The notes under the pieces are model-generated. The model did no database searches. It saw nothing but the letters and a program-made list of their open reading frames with translations, and was not told the origin of the DNA. A stretch of DNA of 64,000 bases, from assembly GCF_001866665.1 (NCBI RefSeq), contig NZ_MLYO01000025.1, positions 124,001 through 188,000 of the forward strand, given 5' to 3'. Shown piece after piece: positions 17,001 to 25,082 of the stretch. A program made the translations under genes and the position numbers. The stretch comes from Streptomyces monashensis. Its GTDB lineage: Bacteria; Actinomycetota; Actinomycetes; Streptomycetales; Streptomycetaceae. Positions within the stretch are counted from its first letter, which is position 1. Every line of letters begins with the position of its first letter.

Positions 17001-17433
17001 GCAGTTCGTCCACGTCGGTGGAGGGCTGGGAGGAACCGAGCACGGGCACGCCCGCCGCCCGGGCGGCGGCGACCGCGCGGGCCTTGTTGCCCGTCAGCTC
17101 CAGGGTCGCCGCGCCGGGGCCGACGAAGGTGATGCCCGCCTCCTCGCAGGCGCGGGCCAGTTCGGGGTTCTCGGACAGGAAGCCGTACCCCGGGTAGACG
17201 GCGTCGGCACCCGCCCGGCGGGCCGCGCCCACGATCTCCTCGACGGAGAGGTAGGCCCGCACCGGGTGGCCCGGCTCCCCGATCTCGTACGCCTCGTCGG
17301 CCTTCAGCCGGTGCAACGAGTTGCGGTCCTCGTGCGGGAACACGGCGACGGTGCGCGCCCCGAGTTCGTAGCCCGCCCGGAACGCGCGGATCGCGATCTC
17401 TCCACGGTTGGCGACCAGCACCTTGCGGAACAT
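14059..17433 (-). CDS. pyc: Pyruvate carboxylase
   Basis: A 1,124-aa single-chain enzyme, the usual length. Domains in order: biotin carboxylase (about 1-455; KVLVANRGEIAIRAFR, the ATP Gly loop GGGGRGMRR, EMNPRIQVEHTVTEEV), carboxyltransferase barrel (about 520-800; DTTFRDAHQSLLATR, ECWGGATYDVALRF), central allosteric/PYC domain, and biotinyl domain with EAMKMEA, whose Lys carries biotin. It makes oxaloacetate from pyruvate and bicarbonate (anaplerosis). Start ATG 17433 follows GAAGGGA; an in-frame extension to 17529 is Arg-rich and lacks family similarity. Confidence 0.97.
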   Translation of the reverse strand: MFRKVLVANRGEIAIRAFRAGYELGARTVAVFPHEDRNSLHRLKADEAYEIGEPGHPVRAYLSVEEIVGAARRAGADAVYPGYGFLSENPELARACEEAGITFVGPGAATLELTGNKARAVAAARAAGVPVLGSSQPSTDVDELLRAAEEIGFPVFVKAVAGGGGRGMRRVQDRAQLRESIEAASREAASAFGDPTVFLEKAVVDPRHIEVQILADGAGNVIHLYERDCSLQRRHQKVIELAPAPGLDPELRNRICADAVRFAREIGYRNAGTVEFLLDSDGNHVFIEMNPRIQVEHTVTEEVTDVDLVQAQMRIAAGETLADLGLAQDTITLRGAALQCRITTEDPANGFRPDTGRISAYRSPGGSGIRLDGGTTHAGTEISAHFDSMLVKLTCRGRDFGAAVGRARRAVAEFRIRGVATNIPFLQAVLDDPDFQAGRVTTSFIEQRPHLLTSRSSADRGTKLLTYLADVTVNKPHGERPELLDPVTKLPALPAGEPPAGSRQRLVAVGPEEFARQLRASPALGVTDTTFRDAHQSLLATRVRTKDLLAVAPVVARTLPELLSLECWGGATYDVALRFLAEDPWERLAALREAVPNICLQMLLRGRNTVGYTPYPTEVTDAFVQEAAATGIDIFRIFDALNDVGQMRPAIDAVRETGTAVAEVALCYTADLGDPSERLYTLDYYLRLAEQIVDAGAHVLAVKDMAGLLRAPAAAKLVSALRREFDLPVHLHTHDTAGGQLATYLAAIQAGADAVDGAVASMAGTTSQPSLSALVAATDHSERPTGLDLQAVGDLEPYWEGVRRIYAPFEAGLASPTGRVYHHEIPGGQLSNLRTQAVALGLGDRFEDIEAMYAAADRILGRLVKVTPSSKVVGDLALHLVGAGVSPDAFEETPDRFDIPDSVIGFLRGELGTPPGGWPEPFRTKALKGRGEPKPAPELSADDREGLAKDTRATLNRLLFPAPTREFDTHRQSFGDTSVLDSKAFFYGLRPAKEYAVDLEPGVRLLIELQAVGEADERGMRTVMSSLNGQLRPIQVRDRAAASDVPVTEKADRANPGHVAAPFAGVVTLAVAEGDEVAAGATIATIEAMKMEATITAPKAGRVARLAINRIQQVEGGDLLVELG

Positions 17434-17589
17434 CCTGGAATCCCTTCGGCTGCCTGTCGGGCGACGAACACCACGGTGTCTGCCACACCTGCCGTTTCTC
17501 GCGGCAACCCTAGGGGTTCCCCCCGGCACGGTCGTGCGAAAACCATCACACCGCCGGGGTGGCCGACGCCACAGTCGGGCGCCGGCCGG

Positions 17590-18486
17590 TCAGCGTTCCG
17601 CGGAGGTCATCGCCGCGTCCCCGCGCCGGTCGGCCCGCGCCGGGGCGGGCACCGTCCGGGACTGCGCGGGTGCGGAGGCGGCCGGCGCGGCGGCAGCGGG
17701 TGCGAGGGCAGGTGCCGCCGGGGCGGTCGCGGGTGTGCGGCGGCGCGGCGGCAGCAGGGAGCGCAGCCGTGCCCGCAGCCACGCGCGGCGGCCGTGCAGC
17801 AGCCCGAGGGCGATCGCCGAGCCCACCGCGATCAGATGCTCGCGGCCCGCCAGGTTGGGGATGGCGACGGACTCGACGACCATCGAGCCGCCCGTCAGCG
17901 TGAACACCACCGGCGCCCGCTTGATCACCGCGAGATAGGTGAACAGGCCGACGACGGCGGCGGAGGGACCGGTGTCGAGCACATGGGCCGCCGCGGGCGG
18001 CAAGCCGAGGCCGCCCCAGCCGGGGCCCATCGCGATCATCACTCGGGCGGTGAGCGTGCCGGCCAGCGTGGTGATGTAGGAGATCGCCAGTGTCCGGGCC
18101 CGGCCCAGGGCCAGTTCGGCCCAGGCGAAGGCGAGGAACAGCTGGGTGATGCCGGCCCACACCGGCAGGTCGAGCGCCGGTACGTACAGCGACACGGGGG
18201 TGCGCAGCAACGACAGCCACAGCGGCAGGTCGGCCTTGACGCCGCCGAGCCGGGTCACCCAGAGCCGGCCGAGGGGGTGCTGGGCGATGGCCTGGAAGAA
18301 GATGACGCCGAACGCGGCGACGAAGGCCAGCAGCAGTCCGGACAGTCCGCGGCGCGCGAGGCGCCGTACCGGCTCGACGACGATCGCGTGCCACTCGCCG
18401 CGCAGCGTGCGCCCGGTGAACCGCGCGAGCCGGGCGAGCAGGGAGCGGCAGGTCTCGATGCGCCTTTCGGTCGTCTCAGTCGTCAT
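17590..18486 (-). CDS. Multi-pass membrane protein, rhomboid-like
   Basis: A 298-aa protein from ATG 18486. Residues about 45-230 contain roughly six hydrophobic segments (e.g. GLSGLLLAFVAAFGVIFFQA, AAVVGLFTYLAVI). A basic, Ala/Pro-rich tail of about 70 residues follows. The arrangement, with DTGPSAAVVGL near the end of the membrane core, resembles Streptomyces proteins annotated rhomboid-like. I do not see a GxSG plus His serine-protease dyad, so it is unlikely to be an active rhomboid protease. The same strand as pyc but separated by 150 bp. Function unknown. Confidence 0.65.
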   Translation of the reverse strand: MTTETTERRIETCRSLLARLARFTGRTLRGEWHAIVVEPVRRLARRGLSGLLLAFVAAFGVIFFQAIAQHPLGRLWVTRLGGVKADLPLWLSLLRTPVSLYVPALDLPVWAGITQLFLAFAWAELALGRARTLAISYITTLAGTLTARVMIAMGPGWGGLGLPPAAAHVLDTGPSAAVVGLFTYLAVIKRAPVVFTLTGGSMVVESVAIPNLAGREHLIAVGSAIALGLLHGRRAWLRARLRSLLPPRRRTPATAPAAPALAPAAAAPAASAPAQSRTVPAPARADRRGDAAMTSAER

Positions 18487-19113
18487 GGGACACGGCAGCC
18501 CATCGCCTTCTGCTCCCCGGTCATACACATCGCCCCCTTCGCCACGCTTCCGGCATACGAGCCGTGGGCGGCGTTTTTCCGACATCCGCCGTTTTCAGGC
18601 GCCATCGTATAGATGTGCGGGTCTCACCCGGTCGGCCTACCCCCTCCGTGCGGGTCACGCCATGCATGCCCGGTCCCTCCCCCGGTGTGGGCCTCTGTGG
18701 TGGTGAGGCCCGGTCGGTGACAGTTCAGCGATCCGGAAGGCGGGCGTCAAGATCCATTGCGCATGCCCGGGGGTATGAAAAGACCCACAGGTCGCGGGCG
18801 CGGAAATCCGGCCCGGCGAGGCAACCCGAGGGGCCCGGTTTCCGTCCTTCTGATCAGGATCCCCTGCACCCGCCCCGACGCGCCGCGCCCACGCCGCGTG
18901 CCGCTCACACGGGTCCGGAACGCCCGGTTCATCCGGTGTTCGCGTCCAACGCGCGGTTCTGACCGCCCACTTCATGGATCGAATGCGGAACCTTTCATTT
19001 TCGATTACGAACTCTCGTACAGTGACCGCCAGTTCACCACCGTGCGTCACGTCTCACCACCCGATTGTTTCGGCCAGCCGCCACCTCCCCCCCCTGCCGC
19101 GAGGACCGGACCG
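18487..19113. other. 627-bp intergenic region with a hairpin, no convincing gene
   Basis: No frame here shows consistent Streptomyces codon use plus a start signal. It contains an inverted repeat GGGCCTC/GAGGCCC (18689-18711). An unusually AT-rich patch (18985-19030), including TTTTCGATTACGAA, probably represents the old promoter of the decayed kinase gene that follows. Confidence 0.5.
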
Positions 19114-20364
19114 ATGACCGCGCCCACGCATGCCGGCGAACGACCCCCTCTCCGCACCTTCTTCTGCGTCCTCGCCGCGATCGGCGCCCTGTCGGCGCTC
19201 GCGGTCTGCGCGGCGGTGGCGGCGGCGCCGGACTCGGTGCGTACTCCGCTGGCCTCGGGCGCGGGCACGGCGGCGGCCGTGCTGAGCGCGGCGGTCGCCA
19301 CGGCCGCGCACGGCCTGCGCACCACGCACGGTCTGCGGCACCGGCTGGAGGCCGTGACCCGGGATCTCGGACGGCTCCTGCACCAACAGGCCCGTACGAG
19401 CGAGGTGACCCGCCAGGAGCAGCAACGGCACATCGACGAACTCGCGCAGCAGCGCGCCGAGTTCACCGAGACGTTCGAGGCCGAGCGGACCCGGCTGGAG
19501 CGGGCGGGCGGGAGGCGCACCGGCTGCGGGGTGACAACGCGCGGCTGGCGGCCGAGTTGGAGCAGACGCGGCGCGAACGGGTCACGGTGCTCGCCGCCAC
19601 CTCCAACGCGGCCGGCCGGCTGCAGGCCCTCGCCACGGCCACCCTCGCCGACCTGCGCGCGATGGAGGACCGGCACTCCGACGAGGACGTCCTCGCCGAC
19701 CTGCTCCAGCCCGACCACCGCACCGCGCAGGCGAGCCGGCTCGCCGACTCCGTCGCCGTGCCGGCCGGGGCGCGCTCGGGCCGCCGCTGGGCGCGCCCGA
19801 TCGGCATGGAGTCGACCCTGCGCGGCGCGATGGGCCGCATCGCCGGATACGACGGGTGCGGGTGCACTCGGCCAGTGAGGTGGCCGTGGCCCTGCGCGCC
19901 GCGGAGGGCGTGATGCACGCGCCGGCCGAGTTCCTGGACAACGCCGCGAAGTTCTCGCCGCCGACGGCAACGGTGCACGTCTACGTCGAGGAGGTGCCGG
20001 CCGGGGTCATCGTGTCCGTGGAGGACAGCGGCCTGGTGATGGGCGAGGTGCAGCCGCGCCGTGCCGAGCGGGCGGTCTCCGGCGACGTCTTTGGACTGGG
20101 CGGCCTGACCGGCACCCGGCTGGGGCTCGCCGTGGTCGGCCGCCTCGCCCGCAAGCACGGCCTGAAAGTGTCGTTCCGCCCGTCCGCGCGGGGCGACACG
20201 GGTGTGCTGATGCTCGTCCCCCAGGACATCCTCACCAACCCGGCCCCGCGACGGCACAGCCACCGAAGCCCCCGACGCCGCCCGCCGCGCTCGTGGAGCA
20301 TGTGCGGCACCGGTACGCCGGACCGCCGGTCCGAGCCGGCCTGCCCCGGGGGGAGTTCGTGTGA
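19114..20364 (+). pseudogene. Decayed CvnA-like (conservon) sensor-kinase-like gene
   Basis: Starting at ATG 19114, the reading frame holds two N-terminal hydrophobic segments and a coiled region, then shifts near 19500 (continuing with DNARLAAELEQTRRERVT). It shifts again near 19850, where RVHSASEVAVALRAAEGVMH resumes, and a third time near 20250 to end at TGA 20364. The pieces together match the conservon CvnA layout, including AEFLDNAAKFSPP (ATP-binding N-box) and GLGGLTGTRLGLAVVGRLAR (G-box). The original stop overlaps the P450 GTG start, so the two were translationally coupled. Three frameshifts make a functional product unlikely unless some are sequencing errors. Confidence 0.8.
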
Positions 20365-21473
20365 CCACCCCCGACGCCGTCCCGATCGGCGGACCCCGGT
20401 TCCCGGCCGAACCCGCCCGCCTGTACCGGGAGATGCGGCGCGAGCACGGCGCCGTCGTACCGGTCCTGCTCGACGGCGACGTCCCGGCCTGGCTGGTGCT
20501 GGGCAACCGCGAACTGCATCAAGCCACCGGCGACCCCGTCCTGTTCAGCCGCGACTCCGAGTTGTGGAACCAGGGGGAGCACATACCCGACGACTGGCCG
20601 CTGCTGCCGATGATCGGCCGCCGCCAGCCGTCGGTCCTCCACACGGTCGGCGAACGGCACTGGCAGCGCGCGACGATGGCCAGCAACGCCCCGGAGGCCG
20701 TGGCCCCCTTCGAACTGCGGCGGCACGCCGAGCGGTTCGCGGACGAGCTGATCGACGCGCTGTGCACGACCGACGAGGCCGACCTGGTCGCCCAGTACGC
20801 GATGCTGCTGCCCGTGCGCGTCCTCGCCCGGCTCCACGGCTTCTCCGACGAGGACGGCCCGGGTCTGGTCACCGCCCTGAACGACATGATCGACGGCCGT
20901 GAGCGGGCCCTCGCGGGGCAGGCCCATCTGGCCACGTCATGGGGCAGTTGATCGCCGACCGGATGTCGGAGCCGGCGCGTGACGTGGTCTCCCGGATGCC
21001 GGCCGACGACAGCGGTTCCACCGACGAGGAGATCACCCAGGACCTGATGGTGATGATGGCGGCCGACCACCAGCCGACCGCCGACTGGATCGGCAATTCG
21101 CCCGGCCCCGGCCTCGCACGTGCTCATCCGCTTCGCGACCGAGGACGTGCCGGTCGGCGACCGGGTGATCCCGGCCGGGGACGCGCTGGTCGTGTCGTAC
21201 GGCGCGATCGGCCGTGACGAGCGGGCACACGGCCCGCGTGCCGGGGAGTTCGACATCACCCGGGGTACGAGGAACCGGCACATCTCCTTCGGCCACGGCC
21301 CGCACGTGTGCCCGGGCGCCGCCCTGTCCCGGCTGGAGGCGGGTGTGGCGCTGCCCGCGCTGTACGCTCGATTCCCCCGCCTGGACCTGGCGGTTGCCGC
21401 GGAGGACCTGCACAACGAGCCGGTGGTCACCCAGAACGACCTGTTCGAGCTGCCGGTGCGGCTGGATTCCTGA
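20361..21473 (+). pseudogene. Broken, apparently mosaic cytochrome P450 gene
   Basis: From GTG 20361 the N-terminal half resembles the conservon P450 CvnE (IPDDWPLLPMIGRRQPSVLH, TDEADLVAQYAMLLPVRVLAR). A frameshift near 20932 moves to HVMGQLIADRMSEPARDVVS, up to the I-helix-like region MMAADHQPTADWIGNS. About 21100 another shift and a gap follow: the K-helix ExxR region is missing. The sequence resumes with SHVLIRFATEDVPVGDRVIP and the haem loop FGHGPHVCPGAALSRLE. That C-terminal part looks like a different P450 subfamily from the N-terminal part. It is non-functional as read. Confidence 0.8.
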
Positions 21474-21491
21474 CCCGGAGCGGAGCGTTGC

Positions 21492-21522
21492 TTGACTTGG
21501 AGAGCGCTCCAACTCGTAGCGT
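21492..21522 (+). promoter_or_regulatory. MerR-type promoter of the aldo/keto reductase
   Basis: TTGACT (21492-21497) and TAGCGT (21517-21522) are separated by 19 bp instead of 17. The spacer carries the dyad TTGGAG-agcg-CTCCAA (21497-21512). An over-long spacer with a central dyad is the hallmark of MerR-family activation. No MerR gene is in the window, so the regulator acts from elsewhere. Confidence 0.75.
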
Positions 21523-21573
21523 CGCAGACGCACGGCACGACGACCGCATGTACGGGAAAGGCTGGGACATCAC

Positions 21574-22563
21574 ATGCAGAAGCGCAGTCTGCGGGACCTC
21601 CAGGTATCGGCCATCGGCCTCGGATGCATGGGCATGTCCGCCTTCTACGGCTCCGCCGACCAGGACGAGGGCGTCCTGACCATCCGGCGCGCTCTGGAGC
21701 TCGGGATCGACTTCCTCGACACCGCGCAGCTCTACGGCCCGCTCACCAACGAGTCGCTGGTCGGCGAGGCGATCCGGGGACACCGGGACGAGTACGTGCT
21801 CGCGACGAAGTTCAACTACCGGATGGACAACGCGGTACCGGGCGACATGAGCACGATCGGCCCGCAGGACGGTTCCGCCGAGCACGTGCGCGCCTCGGTC
21901 CACGGCTCGCTGCAGCGGCTGGGCACGGACCGCATCGACCTGTACTACCAGCACCGCGTCGACCCGAACGTGCCGATCGAGGAGACGGTGGGCGCGCTGA
22001 AGGAGCTGGTCGAGGAGGGCAAGGTCCGGTACATCGGGCTGAGCGAGGCGAGCGCGGAGACCATCCGGCGCGCGAACGCCGTGCACCCGATCACCGCCGT
22101 GCAGAGCGAGTACTCGCTGTGGACGCGGGACGTGGAGGCCGAGGTGCTGCCGGCCTGCCGGGAGCTGGGCATCGGCTTCGTGCCGTACTCCCCGCTCGGC
22201 CGCGGCTTCCTCGCCGGCCGCTTCAGCTCGCCGGACGAGCTGGACGCGAACGACTTCCGGCGGGGCAACCCGCGTTTCGCGGAGGCCAACCTGGACGCGA
22301 ACCAGCGCCTCGCGGCGAAGGTCAAGGAGATCGCGGCCGAGAAGGACGTCACCCCGGCCCAGCTGGCCATCGCCTGGGTGCTGGCCCAGGGCGAGGACGT
22401 GGTGCCGATCCCGGGCACGAAGCGGCGCACCTACCTGGAGCAGAACGCGGGCGCGGTCGGCATCGAGCTGACCAAGGAGGACCTGGCCCGCATCGACGCC
22501 GAGCTGCCGCAGGTGTCGGGTGAGCGGTACGACGAGGCGGGGATGCGGTCGGTCAACCGGTAG
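21574..22563 (+). CDS. Aldo/keto reductase
   Basis: A 329-aa (alpha/beta)8 reductase. The catalytic tetrad is readable: Asp and Tyr in DTAQLYG, Lys in ATKFN, His in YYQHRVD. The NADPH-binding end has IPGTKRRTYLEQNAGAV. It resembles the AKR11/13-type general stress or aldehyde reductases. The gene lies between pseudogenes but is itself intact. It sits behind a MerR-type promoter, suggesting induction by an electrophile, a thiol stressor or a multidrug-like ligand. ATG 21574 has only a weak ribosome site (GGAAAGGC). Confidence 0.92.
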   Translation: MQKRSLRDLQVSAIGLGCMGMSAFYGSADQDEGVLTIRRALELGIDFLDTAQLYGPLTNESLVGEAIRGHRDEYVLATKFNYRMDNAVPGDMSTIGPQDGSAEHVRASVHGSLQRLGTDRIDLYYQHRVDPNVPIEETVGALKELVEEGKVRYIGLSEASAETIRRANAVHPITAVQSEYSLWTRDVEAEVLPACRELGIGFVPYSPLGRGFLAGRFSSPDELDANDFRRGNPRFAEANLDANQRLAAKVKEIAAEKDVTPAQLAIAWVLAQGEDVVPIPGTKRRTYLEQNAGAVGIELTKEDLARIDAELPQVSGERYDEAGMRSVNR

Positions 22564-22626
22564 GCGCCGTCGGGGTAACTGCCGTCCACCGTCCAGGAGT
22601 TCACCCTGGCCGCCGGAGGTGACGGA

Positions 22627-22782
22627 CTACCGTCGCGCGGTTCCGCGCCGCCCCTTCGGGGCGCGGGCCGCCCTCGCCAGGTCCAGGTCCGTCGCCTCCG
22701 GGGCCGGGAAATGGGAGACCAGGCCGCCCAGGGCCAGGACCACCGCGCCCACCAGCAGGACGAAGCGGGCGCCGATGTCGGC
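22627..22782 (-). pseudogene. C-terminal fragment of an MFS-type transporter
   Basis: On the minus strand the frame reads ADIGARFVLLVGAVVLALGG followed by a hydrophilic tail and a stop at 22627. It looks like the last transmembrane helix and cytoplasmic end of a major-facilitator exporter. The rest is absent: upstream of about 22782 the sequence becomes the alcohol dehydrogenase fragment on the other strand. Confidence 0.6.
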
Positions 22783-23203
22783 GCTCGGCCTGGTCCACGG
22801 CATCGGGCATGCGCTCACCGCGCACACCGGCACCCCGCACGGAGTCGCGCTCGCCGCCGTGCTGGAGGAAGGCATGGAGTTCAGCACGCCCCGGGCACGG
22901 GAGCCGTACGAGCGGGCGGCCCGGGCGCTGGGCGTGGCGGCGCCGGCCGACGGCGACTGGGCGCGGGCGGCCGTGGCCGCGGTGCGGGAGCTGTCCGGCG
23001 CCCTCGACGTCAAGCGCCCGCTGCGCGCGCTCGGCGCGGACCGCTCGCTGCTCCCGGCGATCGCGGCGGGCGCGATCGCGGCGGGCGCGGTCGCGGCGGG
23101 CGCGGTCGCGGACGCGGACGCGGACGCGGTGACGAGGAACGCGCCCCGGCTGCAGGCTGCCGGGGAGCGGGAGGTCCTGGAGATCCTCAGCCGGGTGTAC
23201 TGA
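22775..23203 (+). pseudogene. C-terminal fragment of an iron-containing alcohol dehydrogenase
   Basis: The frame from 22775 gives ALGLVHGIGHALTAHTG TPHG, matching the metal-binding His region of Fe-ADH/maleylacetate reductase-type dehydrogenases, and continues to the natural-looking end EREVLEILSRVY. The N-terminal Rossmann half is missing. An internal repeat array (23057-23128) has expanded an Ala-rich stretch. Without the cofactor domain it cannot be active. Confidence 0.7.
23057..23128 (+). repeat. Short tandem repeat array
   Basis: Three 15-bp units of GCGATCGCGGCGGGC type plus a partial fourth (23057-23110) are followed by three 6-bp GACGCG units (23111-23128). They encode (A-I/V-A-A-G)n and then DADADA inside the ADH fragment. 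Confidence 0.85.
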
Positions 23204-23259
23204 CCCGTCGAGGAGGGGCCTGACGTGCGGCGGGTCCGGCCCGGGAGCACGCTGGAGGC

Positions 23260-24411
23260 ATGAGACCCCGGATCGGGACGGGGGGTGCGCGGCATCCTTG
23301 GCTGTCCTCGCACGCACTGCTGCTGCTCCCGGTCCTGCTCATCGTGGTGATCACGGTGGCGGACGTGCAGACACCCACCAACGTGCACCTCGGCCCGGCA
23401 CTGGTGATCGCCCCCGCACTCACGCCCTCCTTCGCCGGTCCCCGCACCACGGCGGCCGTCGGGGCGCTGGCCCTCGCGGCCCAGGTCCTCATCGGCATCG
23501 CCCATGGCGGCGTCACCACCACGAACCACGTCGTGCAGATCATCACGCTCGCGGTGCTGTCGGTGCTGGTGGTGGTCTACAGCGCCGTGCGGGAGCGCCG
23601 GCAGGCCCAACTGGCTCAGATCCGCTCGGTCGCCGAGGCCGCGCAGCACGTGCTGATGTGGCCGCTGCCGGAGCAGATCGGTCCGCTGCGGATCGCCTCG
23701 CTGTACCTGGCCGCGGAGGACGAGGCGCAGATCGGCGGCGACCTGTACGCGGTGACGCAGTACGAGGGCGGGGTGCGGGTGATGATCGGCGACGTGCGGG
23801 GCAAGGGGCTGGCCGCGATCGGCGAGGCCGCCCTGCTGCTCGGCTCGTTCCGGGAGAGCGCGCACCGGCACATCCCGCTCCCCGAGCTGGCCGTCCTGCT
23901 GGACCAGAGCATCACCCGCTATGCGGCGGATCTGGAACCGCTGGAGGAGGCGGGCGAGCGGTTCGCCACCGCGCTGCTGGTGGAGATACCGGACCAGGAT
24001 CCCCTGACCCGGATGACCAGCTGCGGTCATCCCCCGCCGCTGCTGCTGAGCCCCGGCAGCGCGGTCACGGTCCCGAGCCTGCACCCGTCGCCGCCACTCG
24101 GGGTGCACAGCGACGCCGAGCACACGCTGGACGTGTTCTCCTTCGAACCGGGTGACACCCTGCTGCTCTACACCGACGGCGTGGTGGAGGCGAGGGACGC
24201 CCGCGGCCTGTTCTATCCGCTGACCGACCGGGCGGCGCGCTGGACCGAGGACCGCCCCGAGGCGCTGATGCACCATGTGCGGCGCGATCTGCTCACCCAT
24301 GTGGGCGGCCGGCTGGACGACGACGCCGCGCTCATCGCCGTGCACCGCACCGTGGTCGAGCGGGGCCGGCATCACGGCCGGGCAGGCGACGACGGCCACC
24401 GGCACGGGTGA
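23260..24411 (+). CDS. Membrane-anchored SpoIIE/PP2C-type serine phosphatase
   Basis: A 383-aa protein. Residues about 15-105 hold three to four transmembrane helices. The PP2C-type SpoIIE domain (about 135-370) has the metal and catalytic motifs GGDLY, GDVRGKG, CGHPPPLLL, LLLYTDGVVEARD and DDDAAL. Such enzymes dephosphorylate anti-sigma-factor antagonists and so release alternative sigma factors. Streptomyces has dozens. ATG 23260 follows TGGAGGC. A convergent gene with a small terminator follows. Signal and partner are unknown. Confidence 0.9.
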   Translation: MRPRIGTGGARHPWLSSHALLLLPVLLIVVITVADVQTPTNVHLGPALVIAPALTPSFAGPRTTAAVGALALAAQVLIGIAHGGVTTTNHVVQIITLAVLSVLVVVYSAVRERRQAQLAQIRSVAEAAQHVLMWPLPEQIGPLRIASLYLAAEDEAQIGGDLYAVTQYEGGVRVMIGDVRGKGLAAIGEAALLLGSFRESAHRHIPLPELAVLLDQSITRYAADLEPLEEAGERFATALLVEIPDQDPLTRMTSCGHPPPLLLSPGSAVTVPSLHPSPPLGVHSDAEHTLDVFSFEPGDTLLLYTDGVVEARDARGLFYPLTDRAARWTEDRPEALMHHVRRDLLTHVGGRLDDDAALIAVHRTVVERGRHHGRAGDDGHRHG

Positions 24412-24431
24412 CGGTGTGAAGGGCGCGCGCC

Positions 24432-24449
24432 CCGCCCCGAGTGGGGCGG
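24432..24449. terminator. Short hairpin between convergent genes
   Basis: CCGCCCC-gagt-GGGGCGG is a perfect 7-bp stem in the 60-bp gap between the phosphatase gene and the convergent secreted-protein gene. Confidence 0.55.
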
Positions 24450-24471
24450 AGCGGGATCGCACGCCCTGGCT

Positions 24472-24984
24472 TCAGCGGACCGGCCTGAGGTCCGTGATCT
24501 TCAGGGTCTTCAGGTCGGACCGGACGTCGATCCGGGAGACCTCCGGGTGCTTGCCGTCGCTCCAGGTGAGCGTGACACGGCTGGTGGCGTGGCCCGCGCC
24601 GGAGCCGGTGTACGCCACGGTCCACTTCACGGGCACGCTCTGCGCGAACAGGATCCCGTCGGCGTGCTCTTTCTTCTCGAAGGCGGCCACTGTCTTCTGG
24701 GCGGCGGCGGAGAGGTAGAAGCGGCGCAGGGCGTCGGCGGCCGGGCCGGCGGACTTGTCGTCGGTGGCCCGGACGGCGTCGATGTAGGCGCCGTAGAAGT
24801 CGGCGACGTGCTGGGTGACATTGCGCGGGTCGCCCTGGGCGGAGGACACGGCGGCGGCCCGGGTGGTGTGGCTCGCGCCGGTGCCGGCGAGGGCGGGTGT
24901 CACGGCGGCCAGGGTGAGTCCGCCGGTCAGGGCCACGGCGGTGAGCAGGATCTTGCGGCTGTGCGTGCGAGTGCCAACGGACAT
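24472..24984 (-). CDS. Secreted protein of unknown function
   Basis: A 170-aa exported protein. The ATG at 24984 is preferred because GGGGGA lies nine bases upstream; ATG 24993 would abut that site. The signal peptide ends near TPALAG. The mature part (NVTQHVADFYGAYIDAVRA, ADALRRFYLSAAAQKTVAAF, SDGKHPEVSRIDVR) has the helix-plus-sheet look of small NTF2-like or DUF3828-like proteins, which bind ligands or inhibit hydrolases. That comparison is weak, so I leave the function unassigned. Confidence 0.7.
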   Translation of the reverse strand: MSVGTRTHSRKILLTAVALTGGLTLAAVTPALAGTGASHTTRAAAVSSAQGDPRNVTQHVADFYGAYIDAVRATDDKSAGPAADALRRFYLSAAAQKTVAAFEKKEHADGILFAQSVPVKWTVAYTGSGAGHATSRVTLTWSDGKHPEVSRIDVRSDLKTLKITDLRPVR

Positions 24985-25082
24985 GTGTCTCATTCCCCCG
25001 GTTAAGGAGCGACCAGGCCGATCCCGGCCTTCGACGGACCTTAAGACCGCAATTCCCTCGCGGTGGTTCCGTCGTTCGAGAT

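Noticed and set aside
17590..18486. Active rhomboid protease
   Set aside because: I could not find a GxSG serine motif and matching His in the right helices.
14050..18612. A 1,520-codon open frame on the plus strand
   Set aside because: It is antisense to pyc and the membrane protein; the product is Gly/Val/Arg/Asp-rich low-complexity sequence expected opposite a high-GC gene, with no domain.
18655..19050. A 131-aa minus-strand ORF in the gap before the decayed kinase
   Set aside because: Composition is irregular, there is no ribosome site and no recognisable family; more likely the old promoter region.
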